Origin: Streptomyces barkulensis
Lineage (GTDB): Bacteria > Actinomycetota > Actinomycetes > Streptomycetales > Streptomycetaceae
Length of the DNA: 64,000 nt
Assembly (NCBI RefSeq): GCF_002843305.1
Contig: NZ_PGSG01000087.1
Location: 1-64,000, forward strand
Direction: 5' to 3'
Shown here: in pieces, positions 7,502 through 15,280 of the stretch
How the letters are laid out: each line of letters opens with the position of its first letter
How positions within the stretch are numbered: the first letter of the stretch is position 1
Program-made: the position numbers and the translations under genes
The notes under the pieces: model-generated
Told to the model about the DNA's origin: nothing
Databases searched by the model: none
Seen by the model: the letters and a program-made list of their open reading frames with translations, nothing else

Positions 7502-9157
7502 TCAGCGCGGCAGGGCGTCCAGCCAGACGGCGGTGTCCGGCGGCAGCGTCCGCCCGTCGCACGGGCCGCTGGCCAGCAGCGGCCCGGCCTCACAGGGCGG
7601 CAGGGGCAGCGGGGCGCCGGAGAGGTTGACCCGGCACTCCAGGGCGCCCTTGCGGAAGGCCAGCTCGCCCTCCCGGGCCGGCAGCCAGGTGAAGCTCTCG
7701 TCCCCGGTGAAGGAGCGGCGGGTCTTCAGGGCCGCCCGGTACAGCTCCAGGAAGGAGCCCGGCCGGCCGGTCTGGGCCTCCACCGAGTACTCGCCCCAGC
7801 CGTCGGGCTGCGGCAGCCAGCTCCCGCCCGGGCCGAACCCGCAGGAGGGGCCCGACCGCTCCCAGGGCAGCGGTACGCGGCAGCCGTCGCGGCCCTTGCG
7901 GGCGTTCCCGGTCCGCTCCCACATCGGGTCGCGCAGCGCCTCGCGCGGCAGGTCGGCCACCTCCGGCAGGCCCAGTTCCTCACCCTGGTAGAGGTAGGCG
8001 GTGCCGGGCAGCGCCAGGGTGAGCAGAGCGGCGGCGCGGGCCCGGCGGCGGCCCGCCTCCTGGTCGGCGGCCGGCTCGCGGCCGTCCGACATCAGCCAGG
8101 CGACGGTGTCGGCGCCGGCGGGCAGGGCGTGGCGGCTGAGGTGGCGCACCACGTCGTGGTTGGACAGCACCCAGGTGGGCAGCGAGCCGACCGAGCGGGC
8201 GCCCTCCAGCGAGGAGTCGATGACCTCTCGGTAGGCGCCGGCGTCCCAGGGGCAGCGCAGATAGGGGAAGTTGAACGCCTGGTGGAGTTCGTCGGGCCGG
8301 GTGTACAGCGGCAGCCGCGCCTGGCTGACGCCCGCCTCGGCGACGGCGATCCGGGGCGGAGTGTACTCGTCGAGGATCTTCCGCCAGGCCCGGTGGACGT
8401 CGTGGACCTCGTCGCGGTCCCAGAAGGGGTGGTCGTGTCCTTCGGGCGGCGCGTTGAGAGGGGCGGAGTCCGATCCGTTGGTGTCGCGCAGCGGCAGGGC
8501 GAGGTCCTTGCGCATGCCGTGCGCCACGTCGATGCGGAAACCGTCGACGCCCAGATCCAGCCAGAACCGCAGGATGCTCTCGAACTCGGCCACGACCTCG
8601 GGGTTCTCCCAGTTCAGGTCGGGCTGCTCGGCTGCGAAGATGTGCATGTACCACTGGCCGTCCGGCACCCGGGTCCACACCCCGCCGCCGAACTTGGACT
8701 GCCAGTCCGAGGGCGGCTCGCCGCCGTCCGGGCCGCGGCCGTCCATGAAGACGAAGCGGTCGCGGGCGGGTGAGCCGGGTGGGGAGGCCAGCGCCTCGGC
8801 GAACCAGGGGTGCTCGCCGGAGCAGTGGTTGGGGACGATGTCCACGATGACCTTCAGCCCCAGGGCGTGGGCCCTTTCCAGGAGCTCGCGGAAGTCCTCC
8901 AGGGTGCCGTGGCGGGGGTCGACGTCGCGATAGTCGCTGACGTCGTAGCCGCCGTCGGCCCAGGGCGAGCGGTAGAAGGGGGTGAGCCACACCGCGTCCG
9001 CGCCCAGTTCGGCGACGTGGCCGAGGCGGTCGGTGACCCCCCTCAGGTCGCCCATGCCGTCCCCGTCGGCGTCGGCGAAGCTGGGCACGTATATCTGGTA
9101 GACGACGGACTCCCGCCACCAGTCGGCGTCGTCGCCTCGGGACGTGCTCTGTGTCAC
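7502..9157 (-). CDS. GH13 alpha-glucosidase / oligo-1,6-glucosidase
   Basis: A 551-residue cytoplasmic GH13 enzyme without a signal peptide. It shows the conserved regions DIVPNH (106-111), GFRIDVAHG with the nucleophile Asp210, VAEAG with the acid/base Glu274 and LSNHD with Asp335. The N-terminus WWRESVVYQIYVPSF is typical of oligo-1,6-glucosidases/alpha-glucosidases acting on maltose- or isomaltose-type oligosaccharides. It is monocistronic and divergent from a DedA gene. Exact linkage specificity cannot be read from motifs. Confidence 0.92.
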   Translation of the reverse strand: MTQSTSRGDDADWWRESVVYQIYVPSFADADGDGMGDLRGVTDRLGHVAELGADAVWLTPFYRSPWADGGYDVSDYRDVDPRHGTLEDFRELLERAHALGLKVIVDIVPNHCSGEHPWFAEALASPPGSPARDRFVFMDGRGPDGGEPPSDWQSKFGGGVWTRVPDGQWYMHIFAAEQPDLNWENPEVVAEFESILRFWLDLGVDGFRIDVAHGMRKDLALPLRDTNGSDSAPLNAPPEGHDHPFWDRDEVHDVHRAWRKILDEYTPPRIAVAEAGVSQARLPLYTRPDELHQAFNFPYLRCPWDAGAYREVIDSSLEGARSVGSLPTWVLSNHDVVRHLSRHALPAGADTVAWLMSDGREPAADQEAGRRRARAAALLTLALPGTAYLYQGEELGLPEVADLPREALRDPMWERTGNARKGRDGCRVPLPWERSGPSCGFGPGGSWLPQPDGWGEYSVEAQTGRPGSFLELYRAALKTRRSFTGDESFTWLPAREGELAFRKGALECRVNLSGAPLPLPPCEAGPLLASGPCDGRTLPPDTAVWLDALPR

Positions 9158-9193
9158 GGCTGCCTCTCGGGTCCCGCTTGTAAGACAAGCCGA

Positions 9194-9224
9194 ATTATTG
9201 GGCCGTAACGTGGTTCACGGTCAA
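9194..9224 (-). promoter_or_regulatory. Possible promoter of the glucosidase gene
   Basis: On the minus strand TTGACC (9224-9219) is followed after 18 nt by CAATAA/AATAAT (9200-9194). This AT-rich spot is about 40 nt before the GTG/ATG region of the gene. The -35 is good, the -10 imperfect. Confidence 0.35.
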
Positions 9225-9390
9225 GAAATGCCCGCGATACGAGCGCGTGACATATGCCATGTCCGATGATGTCCGGACTCGCCGCTCCGGCTCTCCCGCC
9301 GCCGTCACGCGGTTCGCCCCGGAAGGCCCGGGTAGCCGTCCTCACACCGTCCGTGCCCGTTCCACAGCACCGGGCCGTGTGAGGAGAGAC

Positions 9391-10023
9391 ATGTCCGCAG
9401 CGCAGCAGACCGACGGCCTGGTGAACTGGGCCACCGGCCTGATGGAGACCCTCGGCGCCCCCGGGGCGGGGCTGGCCATCGCCCTGGAGAACCTCTTCCC
9501 CCCGCTGCCGAGCGAGGTGATCCTGCCGCTGGCCGGGTTCACCGCCAGCCGCGGCGACATCAGCCTCTTCGCCGCTCTTGTGTGGACCACGCTCGGCTCG
9601 GTGGCCGGAGCGTTCCTGCTGTACTGGGCGGGCGCGCTGCTGGGCCGGGAGCGGACCCTGGCCCTCGCGCGGAGGATCCCGCTGCTGAAGCCCTCGGACG
9701 TCGAGAGGACCGAGGCGTGGTTCGCCAGGCACGGCACCAAGGCGGTCTTCTTCGGGCGGATGGTCCCGGTCTTCCGGAGTCTGATCTCGGTGCCCGCCGG
9801 CATCGAGCGCATGCCCGCGGCGACGTTCCTGACGCTGACCACACTCGGCAGCCTGCTGTGGAACACCCTCTTCGTGCTGACCGGGTACGCCCTCGGGGAG
9901 AACTGGCACACGGTGTCGGGCTACGTCTCGATGTACTCCAGGGCCGTGGTGGCCGTCATCGTCGTGGCCGTCGTGGGTTTCGTCGCCGTCCGCGCGGTGC
10001 GGTACCGCCGCGGCGACGGGTAG
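9391..10023 (+). CDS. DedA family membrane protein
   Basis: Start ATG at 9391 after GAGGAGAGAC; the frame is open further upstream, but only this start has a ribosome-binding site. The 210-residue protein has the DedA/SNARE-associated signature: a first hydrophobic block ending in ENLFPPLPSEVILPLAG, the motif WFARHGTKAVFFGRMVPVFR, and C-terminal membrane helices. Bacterial DedA proteins are linked to lipid flipping, envelope stress and membrane-potential homeostasis. It has its own transcription unit. Confidence 0.9.
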   Translation: MSAAQQTDGLVNWATGLMETLGAPGAGLAIALENLFPPLPSEVILPLAGFTASRGDISLFAALVWTTLGSVAGAFLLYWAGALLGRERTLALARRIPLLKPSDVERTEAWFARHGTKAVFFGRMVPVFRSLISVPAGIERMPAATFLTLTTLGSLLWNTLFVLTGYALGENWHTVSGYVSMYSRAVVAVIVVAVVGFVAVRAVRYRRGDG

Positions 10024-10047
10024 GGCGCCTCGGGTCCACGCCTCGTC

Positions 10048-10527
10048 TCAGGTGCGCCCCTCGTCCTCCTGCGCCTCCTCCAGAACGGGTCCGGCCGTCA
10101 TCCACCCGGCCCGCACCACCGTGAAACCGTCCGCCTCGTAGGCGTCGCAGACCTGGTGGTCGTCGTCGACCACCAGGGCGACGGTGCGCCCCCGCGCCAG
10201 GCTCCGCAGCAGTTCGGGCTTGGCGACGCGGGCCGGGCGGCGGTCCCGCCCCCCGCGCATCAGCAGCGGCCCGCCCGGCAGGCCGTGCCGGGCCAGCCAC
10301 CGCAGGGTGTCGCGGCGGCACCGCTCCGGCCTCCCGGTCACGTACGCGATCTCGTGCTCCCCGGCGGCGGTCAGGGCCAGTTCGACGCCCTCGGCCAGCG
10401 GTGGGTCGTCGGGGGCCGCGGCGAAGAATGCGCCCCAGTCGCGGCGCCCGTCGAGGAGGTGCAGGCGGTGGCGGACATCGGCGAGTGTTCCGTCCAGGTC
10501 GAACACCGCCAGCGAGCGGGACGCCAT
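10048..10527 (-). CDS. HAD phosphatase resembling the Pnkp phosphatase domain
   Basis: A 159-residue protein starting with the HAD motif FDLDGTLAD (nucleophile Asp10, Asp12). HRLHLLDG and DWGAFFAA follow, then YVTGRPERCRRDTLRWL and the late acidic motif VVDDDHQV. This order is that of the 3'-phosphatase domain of polynucleotide kinase-phosphatase (PseT/Pnkp), here as a stand-alone domain. Likely acts on nucleic-acid 3' phosphates or small phosphoesters. A P-loop kinase resembling the other half of Pnkp lies 1.4 kb away. Confidence 0.8.
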   Translation of the reverse strand: MASRSLAVFDLDGTLADVRHRLHLLDGRRDWGAFFAAAPDDPPLAEGVELALTAAGEHEIAYVTGRPERCRRDTLRWLARHGLPGGPLLMRGGRDRRPARVAKPELLRSLARGRTVALVVDDDHQVCDAYEADGFTVVRAGWMTAGPVLEEAQEDEGRT

Positions 10528-10584
10528 CGGTCACCTCCGGGTGCGGTGGGGCAGTGGCACTCGCGCCATGCTCGCACCCGCCGG

Positions 10585-11376
10585 TCACGGCCGTGCGACC
10601 GGCCTCGGGCCGTCCACCCACCAGCGCAGCGCCTCCGTGGCCAGCTCGGACGGCACCTCGTGGCCACCGCCGAACTCCCGGTAGGTGACCGCGTAACCGG
10701 ACTGCGCCAACCGCGGGACGAGGCGGCGGCTGCACGTGCCGACCGGCAGGACGGGGTCGTCCCGGCCGTGGGAGACGAAGATCCGGGGGTGTCCGTGGTG
10801 GACCATCGGCGCCAGGAACCCCGGTGAGAAGGCCAGCACCGCACCGAACAGGTCCCCGTTGGCCAGCCCCAGCGAGAGCGCACAGGAGGCCCCGTCGGAG
10901 AAGCCCGCCACCGCCACCCCCGCCGGGTCCACGGGGAAACGCCGGAAGACACCGCGCAGCGCGGCGTCCAGCCGGGCCACGTCCGGGCCGTAACCACCGC
11001 CTGTGACATCCCAGGTGGAGCCGGCCGCCTGGGGCGCGAGCAGCAGCAGCCGGCCGGATCCGGCCTGCGGGAGCAGCCAGGTCAGCGCCTGCTCCGCCGT
11101 TCCCCCCTCCCCGTGCAGCACCACCACCAGCCAGTACGGCCGCGTCGGCGCCCCGGCCCCCGACGGCGGCGGAACACGCAGCAGCGCCCGCCCCTCCAGC
11201 CGGTGCGTACCCGGGCCCTCCTCCCCGGCCCCGGGCGGGGACACCGGGGGCGGGGAGGCGGAGGGCCGGGCGGACAGCCGGCCGTGCGGCAGGTCGTCCC
11301 CGGCCTCCGGGTGGGGGCGGGCCCGCTCCGGCCCCGGCGCACCGCCCGCACCCTCTCCCGCGTCCGTCCCGGTCAC
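10585..11376 (-). CDS. Alpha/beta hydrolase, carboxylesterase/phospholipase type
   Basis: I place the start at GTG 11376, which has GGAGCGGAA before it. After a disordered Pro-rich head of about 70 residues comes an alpha/beta-hydrolase core: VVVLHGEGG oxyanion region, nucleophile elbow GFSDGAS (Ser160), SHGRDDPVLP acid (Asp206/207) and GGHEVP (His239). This is the layout of the carboxylesterase/phospholipase family. No signal peptide. Upstream is a 46-bp perfect palindrome separating it from a divergent gene. Confidence 0.82.
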   Translation of the reverse strand: MTGTDAGEGAGGAPGPERARPHPEAGDDLPHGRLSARPSASPPPVSPPGAGEEGPGTHRLEGRALLRVPPPSGAGAPTRPYWLVVVLHGEGGTAEQALTWLLPQAGSGRLLLLAPQAAGSTWDVTGGGYGPDVARLDAALRGVFRRFPVDPAGVAVAGFSDGASCALSLGLANGDLFGAVLAFSPGFLAPMVHHGHPRIFVSHGRDDPVLPVGTCSRRLVPRLAQSGYAVTYREFGGGHEVPSELATEALRWWVDGPRPVARP

Positions 11377-11401
11377 TTCCGCTCCCCTCTCCCGTGGCGC
11401 C

Positions 11402-11447
11402 GCATGCGCCGTGCCGCCGGGGGTACCCCCGGCGGCACGGCGCATGC
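11402..11447. repeat. 46-bp perfect palindrome between divergent genes
   Basis: Every base from 11402 to 11446 pairs with its partner around the centre at 11424/11425 (GGGGGTACCCCC core, GCATGC at both ends). It lies 26 nt before one start codon and 29 nt before the other, thus not in a normal terminator position. It may be a strong RNA hairpin in either 5' leader or a DNA site. Confidence 0.9.
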
Positions 11448-11475
11448 CCGCCTCCCCCAGGGGTACGCACCCCGC

Positions 11476-11868
11476 ATGGCCGACAAAAAGGACACGAACA
11501 GGAACGCGGGCGGGGACACCCCGTCGAAGTGGACCCCGGACGACGACAGGGTCCAGGAGATCCAGGAGGCCGAACGCGAACGCGGCGAGGCCCGTCCGTT
11601 CGACTATCCCTACGGCGAACGCCGGGCCAATGTGCGGGCCAGGCGCCACATCAGCAGGGAGGAGGCCGACGCGGACATGCCGCCGGGCCTCTCCGGAAGT
11701 TACGGCACCACCGGCGGCGGGCAGCCCGCGGGCCCGGCGCGCGCCCGGCCGGGCAGGTCGGTCGTGGGCGAGGACCCGGCCGGGGTCGTCGACCGGGACG
11801 GCCCGGCCGGGGAGCGGGCCGGAGAGGAACCGCGGAAGACCGGTGAGGAGGACACCGGGCGCGGGTGA
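11476..11868 (+). CDS. Hydrophilic, probably disordered hypothetical protein
   Basis: A 130-residue, highly charged protein (MADKKDTNRNAGGDTPSKW, then DDDRVQEIQEAERERGEARP). It has no hydrophobic core and a Gly/Pro/Glu-rich second half. The segment FDYPYGERRANVRARRHIS may be a small conserved patch. The ATG at 11476 has only a weak upstream GGGG. No family recognised. It is divergent from the hydrolase gene and converges on the kinase gene. Confidence 0.6.
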   Translation: MADKKDTNRNAGGDTPSKWTPDDDRVQEIQEAERERGEARPFDYPYGERRANVRARRHISREEADADMPPGLSGSYGTTGGGQPAGPARARPGRSVVGEDPAGVVDRDGPAGERAGEEPRKTGEEDTGRG

Positions 11869-11901
11869 CGGCCGCCGGCCCTGCGCGCGGGCCCCTCGGC
11901 C

Positions 11902-12453
11902 CTACTCCCCGGGCCGTACGTCCGGCACGTCCGGCACGTCCCGTACGTCGAACCCGCCGCGGCCGTCGGTCCGCACCTCACGCACCGCGTCGAAGCCGTC
12001 CGACCGGCGGGGTTCGCGCAGCCGCCGGAGGGTGTCGAAGAAGCCCGCCTCGGGCACGCGCTCCCCGCCCCGGCGCGCGGCGTTGCGCGCCAGGGCGTTC
12101 GGCACGTCCGGCGGGAACCAGTACGCCACCACCCGCGCCCCGTACGCGCGTCCCGCGGCGATCAGGGGAGCCCACTCCAGCGGTGACGGGTTGGTGTTGT
12201 CCACGACCACCGGCCGCCCCCGCTCCAGCGCCTCCTCCACCAGGCGCATCTGGCGCCGCTGCCGGTGCCGGGCGGAGCGTGGGAAGAGGTCCTTGCTGAC
12301 CACGGTGTACCCGGCGGGGAGGCAGCGGGCGCGGAAGGTCGTCTTCCCCGAGCCCTGGAGTCCCACCAGCACGGCCAGTTCCACAGGCGCCCGCCGCCCC
12401 TGGCCCGGGGCCTGCTCCTGCCCGGGCCCCCGCCCGGGCGGCGGTGCCGCCAC
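11902..12453 (-). CDS. P-loop kinase of the polynucleotide-kinase/zeta-toxin type
   Basis: A 183-residue AAA-like P-loop protein: Walker A GLQGSGKTTF (31-40), VVSKDLF as lid/substrate region, RGRPVVVDNTNPSP as the Walker-B-like strand and a basic RNAARRGG near the end. This arrangement resembles the kinase domain of Pnkp and related small nucleoside or nucleic-acid kinases. The C-terminus has a short repeat (DVRDVPDVPDVRPGE) encoded by 9-bp DNA repeats. It is 6 nt upstream of the DUF1360 gene stop, so read-through is possible. Confidence 0.72.
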   Translation of the reverse strand: MAAPPPGRGPGQEQAPGQGRRAPVELAVLVGLQGSGKTTFRARCLPAGYTVVSKDLFPRSARHRQRRQMRLVEEALERGRPVVVDNTNPSPLEWAPLIAAGRAYGARVVAYWFPPDVPNALARNAARRGGERVPEAGFFDTLRRLREPRRSDGFDAVREVRTDGRGGFDVRDVPDVPDVRPGE

Positions 12454-12459
12454 GGCCTC

Positions 12460-12996
12460 TCAGCCCTCGCCCTCGGCCTTCTGCTGGGTCAGGCTCCAGG
12501 CGTACTGCAGCCAGTCGGACAGGGCCACGCTGCTCAGACAGGAGGTGACCAGGCGGGTGGCGCGCGGAGCCGTGGCGTAGCCCGCCGTCAGACCGCCGGC
12601 GATCCACACCGCCACACAGAAGGGGCAGGCCAGCAGTTCGCCCACGGACCGGTGCAGTCCGTGTCCGCGGGGCACGTCCATGACCTCGGCGCCGTGGAGA
12701 CTGCCGGTGCGGCGGGTGAAGGGGGCCCGCAGGAAGCTGGTGACCTTGTCCTTGGTGAGCAGTCGGGAGCTGCGGTAGGTGGCGACCCCCATCAGAAGCA
12801 GGTCCAGCGGGGGGATCCGCTCGGGCAGCTGCCGGCCCGACGCCCTCATGCGCCAGGCGAACACCCCCGCACCGGTCGCGTAGACGCCCGCCAGCGTGGC
12901 GAGTCCGCGCAGGGAGACCTCCCCCTCCTCGGAGTACCCGTCCGCGCCGGTGACCCGGCCCACCGTCTCTGCGGCCTGGTCCATGGCATCACTCAT
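12460..12996 (-). CDS. DUF1360 family membrane protein
   Basis: The real start is the ATG at 12996 (MSDAMDQAAETVGRVTG) with GGAGGAGCCG before it; the very long frame upstream is a shadow. The 178-residue protein has a hydrophobic segment around 32-48 and the DUF1360-like stretch TYRSSRLLTKDKVTSFLRAP, followed later by LLACPFCVAVW, a Cys pair within a membrane segment. The family is of unknown function and frequent in actinobacteria and bacilli. Confidence 0.8.
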   Translation of the reverse strand: MSDAMDQAAETVGRVTGADGYSEEGEVSLRGLATLAGVYATGAGVFAWRMRASGRQLPERIPPLDLLLMGVATYRSSRLLTKDKVTSFLRAPFTRRTGSLHGAEVMDVPRGHGLHRSVGELLACPFCVAVWIAGGLTAGYATAPRATRLVTSCLSSVALSDWLQYAWSLTQQKAEGEG

Positions 12997-13079
12997 TCGG
13001 CTCCTCCTCGTCACCGGTCCGGAAAAAGGACCCCGCGCCGGCCGTCCCGCGCCTCGCGCCCGTGCCGGGGCCGCCCATG

Positions 13080-13385
13080 TCACGGCCTGGGGTTCGTACG
13101 CCGCCACCGGGGGCGCGCCTCGGCTCCTCTCCGCCCCGCGACCGAGGCGCACCGCGGGCAGAGCCGCCGTACGCGGTCGGCCGCGCCGCCCGACTCGGGT
13201 ATGACGTCTGCCCACGTCACATGCGGGAAGCGGTCGAGCCGCGAGCGGCTGAGGGACAGTCCGCACACGGTCTGGTTCATGCCCCGCTCCCAGGCGTGCG
13301 CCTCGCCCGCGGGCAGCCGGACGCCGTCCTCGTCGTCGATCCACCGGCCCGACGCGGCCACGGCGTATCGCTTGCTCACTGACAC
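13080..13385 (-). CDS. Small Cys-containing hypothetical protein
   Basis: The first good start is GTG 13385 (MSVSKRYAVAASGRWIDDED); an ATG 15 codons upstream is possible. The product is about 101 residues with GMNQTVCGLSLSRSRLDRF and a late RRLCPRCASVAGRR motif. This gives one single Cys and a CxxC-like pair, compatible with metal binding but not proof of it. The domain is unknown to me. It stands alone between two minus-strand genes. Confidence 0.6.
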   Translation of the reverse strand: MSVSKRYAVAASGRWIDDEDGVRLPAGEAHAWERGMNQTVCGLSLSRSRLDRFPHVTWADVIPESGGAADRVRRLCPRCASVAGRRGAEARPRWRRTNPRP

Positions 13386-13535
13386 GGGTGTACGGGTTTC
13401 CCCGAGCGCCGTCCCCACACTCCTTCTCATCGGTTTCCGCAGCTCCCGGGGGCTCCGCGTCCGCCGCTCGGCCGCGTCCCTCCCCTCCTTCCGGCCGCGG
13501 CCCCGGCCACCGCCCGTGCGGTACGGCGGCCGCGG

Positions 13536-13949
13536 CTACCGGGAGTCCGCGGCCGGCTCCTCCCGGCGGTGGAGCCTGCCGCCCGCGCGGAACTCGTGGA
13601 TGGCATGGCCCTGTTCCCCCGCGGTCAGCATCACCTGCTCCCAGCCCAGTGCGCGGTTCCCCGTGGCGAGCAGCGGGCCGCTCTCCCGGCCGCCGACCAC
13701 CTCGCGCAGCAGTCCGGCCGCCCGCTCGCTGATGTTCCCCTCGCCCTCGGGCACCGCCCGGCCGCACACCCCGGTCACCCGCCTCGCCCGCAGATCCACG
13801 TCCTGGATCTCCAGGGAGAGCAGGTCCAGCACCCGCAGGTCCCCCTCCCACAGCAGCAGCCACAGGGCGCGGTGTGCCATGTCGATGGAGTCGTCGGCGA
13901 GCAGTTCCTCGAGCCGTTCGGCGGTGATGCGTTCGTCCGTGAGCGTCAT
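13536..13949 (-). CDS. Small protein resembling a tyrosine-recombinase core
   Basis: The 137-residue protein contains ALWLLLWEGDLRVLDLLSLE followed by DVDLRARRV, which resembles the first catalytic-domain block of tyrosine recombinases (ALLLYxTGLRVSELLxLxxxDID). Near the end HAIHEFR gives an HxxR-like motif, but no catalytic tyrosine follows. So it is probably a non-catalytic relative or a conserved Streptomyces hypothetical. A perfect 16-bp palindrome lies 43 bp upstream of the start. Confidence 0.65.
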   Translation of the reverse strand: MTLTDERITAERLEELLADDSIDMAHRALWLLLWEGDLRVLDLLSLEIQDVDLRARRVTGVCGRAVPEGEGNISERAAGLLREVVGGRESGPLLATGNRALGWEQVMLTAGEQGHAIHEFRAGGRLHRREEPAADSR

Positions 13950-13991
13950 GGCCCGGCAGTATTCCGGCCGGACACGTCCGCGGATAGGGGT

Positions 13992-14007
13992 AGGAAGGAT
14001 CCTTCCT
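13992..14007. promoter_or_regulatory. 16-bp perfect palindrome, candidate operator
   Basis: AGGAAGGATCCTTCCT is perfectly self-complementary and sits 43 bp upstream of the recombinase-like gene, in promoter position. Cognate regulator unknown. Confidence 0.45.
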
Positions 14008-14028
14008 GTGAAGGTTGTACCGCGAAAC

Positions 14029-14099
14029 GCCCGCGCTCGCCGCCCGCGGCGAGCGCGGGCGGCGGACTGCGGTGGAGGTCCGCATGGCCCTCCACCGCA
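14029..14099 (-). terminator. Two tandem terminator hairpins after the chitinase gene
   Basis: The first stem pairs 14089-14099 with 14068-14078 (11 bp, TGCGGTGGAGG). The second pairs 14029-14042 with 14047-14060 (14 bp, perfect, CCCG loop). Both lie just after the chitinase stop in its transcription direction. Confidence 0.75.
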
Positions 14100-14108
14100 A
14101 CTCCCCTG

Positions 14109-15008
14109 TCAGCAGGTGAGGTTGTCGCCCGGAGTGGTGCCCAGGATCTGGACGAACCGCTGGTAGTTGTCGATCCGGCTCTGCACCTGGGCCGGGTTGC
14201 GTCCGCCGCACTCCAGGGAGCCGTTGATGCTGCGGATGGTCTCGCCGAAGCCGTGCCCGCCCACCATCGCGTCGTGCGGGGTCATGGTGCCCGGCCCGCT
14301 CTGGGTGTTCCAGTACCACAGGGCGGTCTTCCAGGCGACCGCCGCGTCCCGCTCCACCAGATAGGGGTCGCGCAGCAGGTCGATGCCCAGCGCGTCGCCC
14401 GCCGCCTTGTAGTTGAAGTTCCAGCTGAGCTGGATCGGACCGCGCCCGTAGTAGGCGGCCTGGCCGGCCGGGCAGCCGTAGGGCTGCCCACTGTCGCAGT
14501 AGTGCGGGTAGTTGGCGGTGTTCTGCTCCACGATGTGGACCAGGCCGCCGGTCTCGTGGCTGACGTTGGCGAGGAAGGCGGCGGCCTCCCGCTTCCTCAC
14601 CGTGTCGCCGCCGGTGCCGGCGAAGGCCGGGTAGGCGCTCAGGGCCGCCTTCAGGCCCTGGTAGGTGTAGAAGGAGTTCCGGTTCGGGAACATCTGGTTG
14701 AACTGCGCCTCGCCGACCACGAATCCGGACGGATCCGGGTCTGTGGGCGGCGGGGTCGTACCGCCGCCGCAGGAGCCCTGATCGCTCCAGACTCCGGAGG
14801 TGCCGGGCGGCGCCTCGTTCTGGGTCCACCAGCGGGCGGTCCAGTTGTGGCCGTTGTGGGAGACGGTCGTCCCGCCGAGGTAGACCGCCGAGGAGCTCCA
14901 CGGGGTCGCGCACTCGGCGGCGGAAGCGGAGGTCGCGGGGACGGCGACCGCCAGGGCGCCTGCGAGGGCGGAGGCGGCGAGACCCGCCATGAGGCGTTTT
15001 CTCAGCAC
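14109..15008 (-). CDS. Secreted GH19 chitinase with N-terminal CBM5/12
   Basis: The GTG start at 15008 has GGGAAG upstream. Residues 1-30 form a signal peptide (ending ASASA/A). Residues 33-80 are a CBM5/12-type chitin-binding module (WSSSAVYLGGTTVSHNG, WTARWWTQNEAPPG) bounded by Cys, followed by a PPPTDPDP linker. The GH19 domain (about 95-299) contains HETGG with catalytic Glu152, a second acid near Glu161, and YYGRGPIQLSWNFNY. This matches Streptomyces ChiC/ChiF-type enzymes that hydrolyse chitin to oligomers. Two DasR-like boxes lie in the promoter. Confidence 0.95.
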   Translation of the reverse strand: MLRKRLMAGLAASALAGALAVAVPATSASAAECATPWSSSAVYLGGTTVSHNGHNWTARWWTQNEAPPGTSGVWSDQGSCGGGTTPPPTDPDPSGFVVGEAQFNQMFPNRNSFYTYQGLKAALSAYPAFAGTGGDTVRKREAAAFLANVSHETGGLVHIVEQNTANYPHYCDSGQPYGCPAGQAAYYGRGPIQLSWNFNYKAAGDALGIDLLRDPYLVERDAAVAWKTALWYWNTQSGPGTMTPHDAMVGGHGFGETIRSINGSLECGGRNPAQVQSRIDNYQRFVQILGTTPGDNLTC

Positions 15009-15056
15009 GTGAACTTCCCTTTCGGGGTGAAGGGTTGACCGGGAACACTCAAGCGC

Positions 15057-15088
15057 CTTGGTATATACCAGTCAAGGTATGGACCAGA
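15057..15088. promoter_or_regulatory. Two tandem DasR-type sites (dre) at the chitinase promoter
   Basis: Read on the minus strand, ACTGGTATATACCAAG (15072-15057) and TCTGGTCCATACCTTG (15088-15073) lie directly adjacent. They resemble the DasR consensus ACTGGTCTAGACCAGT and the paired direct repeats known at Streptomyces chitinase promoters. Position is 49-80 nt before the start codon. Binding would make the gene GlcNAc-inducible. Confidence 0.75.
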
Positions 15089-15095
15089 TCCGTTT

Positions 15096-15122
15096 CCGCC
15101 GGAGCCGCCGGAGCCGCCGGAG
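15096..15122. repeat. Three 9-bp repeats
   Basis: CCGCCGGAG occurs three times head to tail directly beyond the dre sites. No function apparent. Confidence 0.8.
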
Positions 15123-15280
15123 CCATCCAACCGGGAGGAAGGTCATTCACCGTGATCGTATGAATTGAGACTTCACCCGAATGCCGGTCATCCGGTCGGG
15201 TCCCGCCTTCGTTGTTGTGGACGTGACTCCACCAGATCCGTTTTCCACGCCCGCGGCCCGCCTTCCCGGATCGAGCCGCC

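Noticed and set aside
11402..11447. Replication origin or att site from the long palindrome
   Set aside because: No DnaA boxes, no recombinase and no AT-rich unwinding region beside it.
13536..13949. Prophage or integrative-element integrase
   Set aside because: No catalytic tyrosine, no att-like repeats, no tRNA and no phage or transfer genes nearby.
12460..15048. An 862-codon open frame on the minus strand
   Set aside because: Only its last 178 codons (DUF1360 protein) have protein-like composition; the rest overlaps the chitinase and other genes and is an Arg/Gly/Pro-rich shadow.
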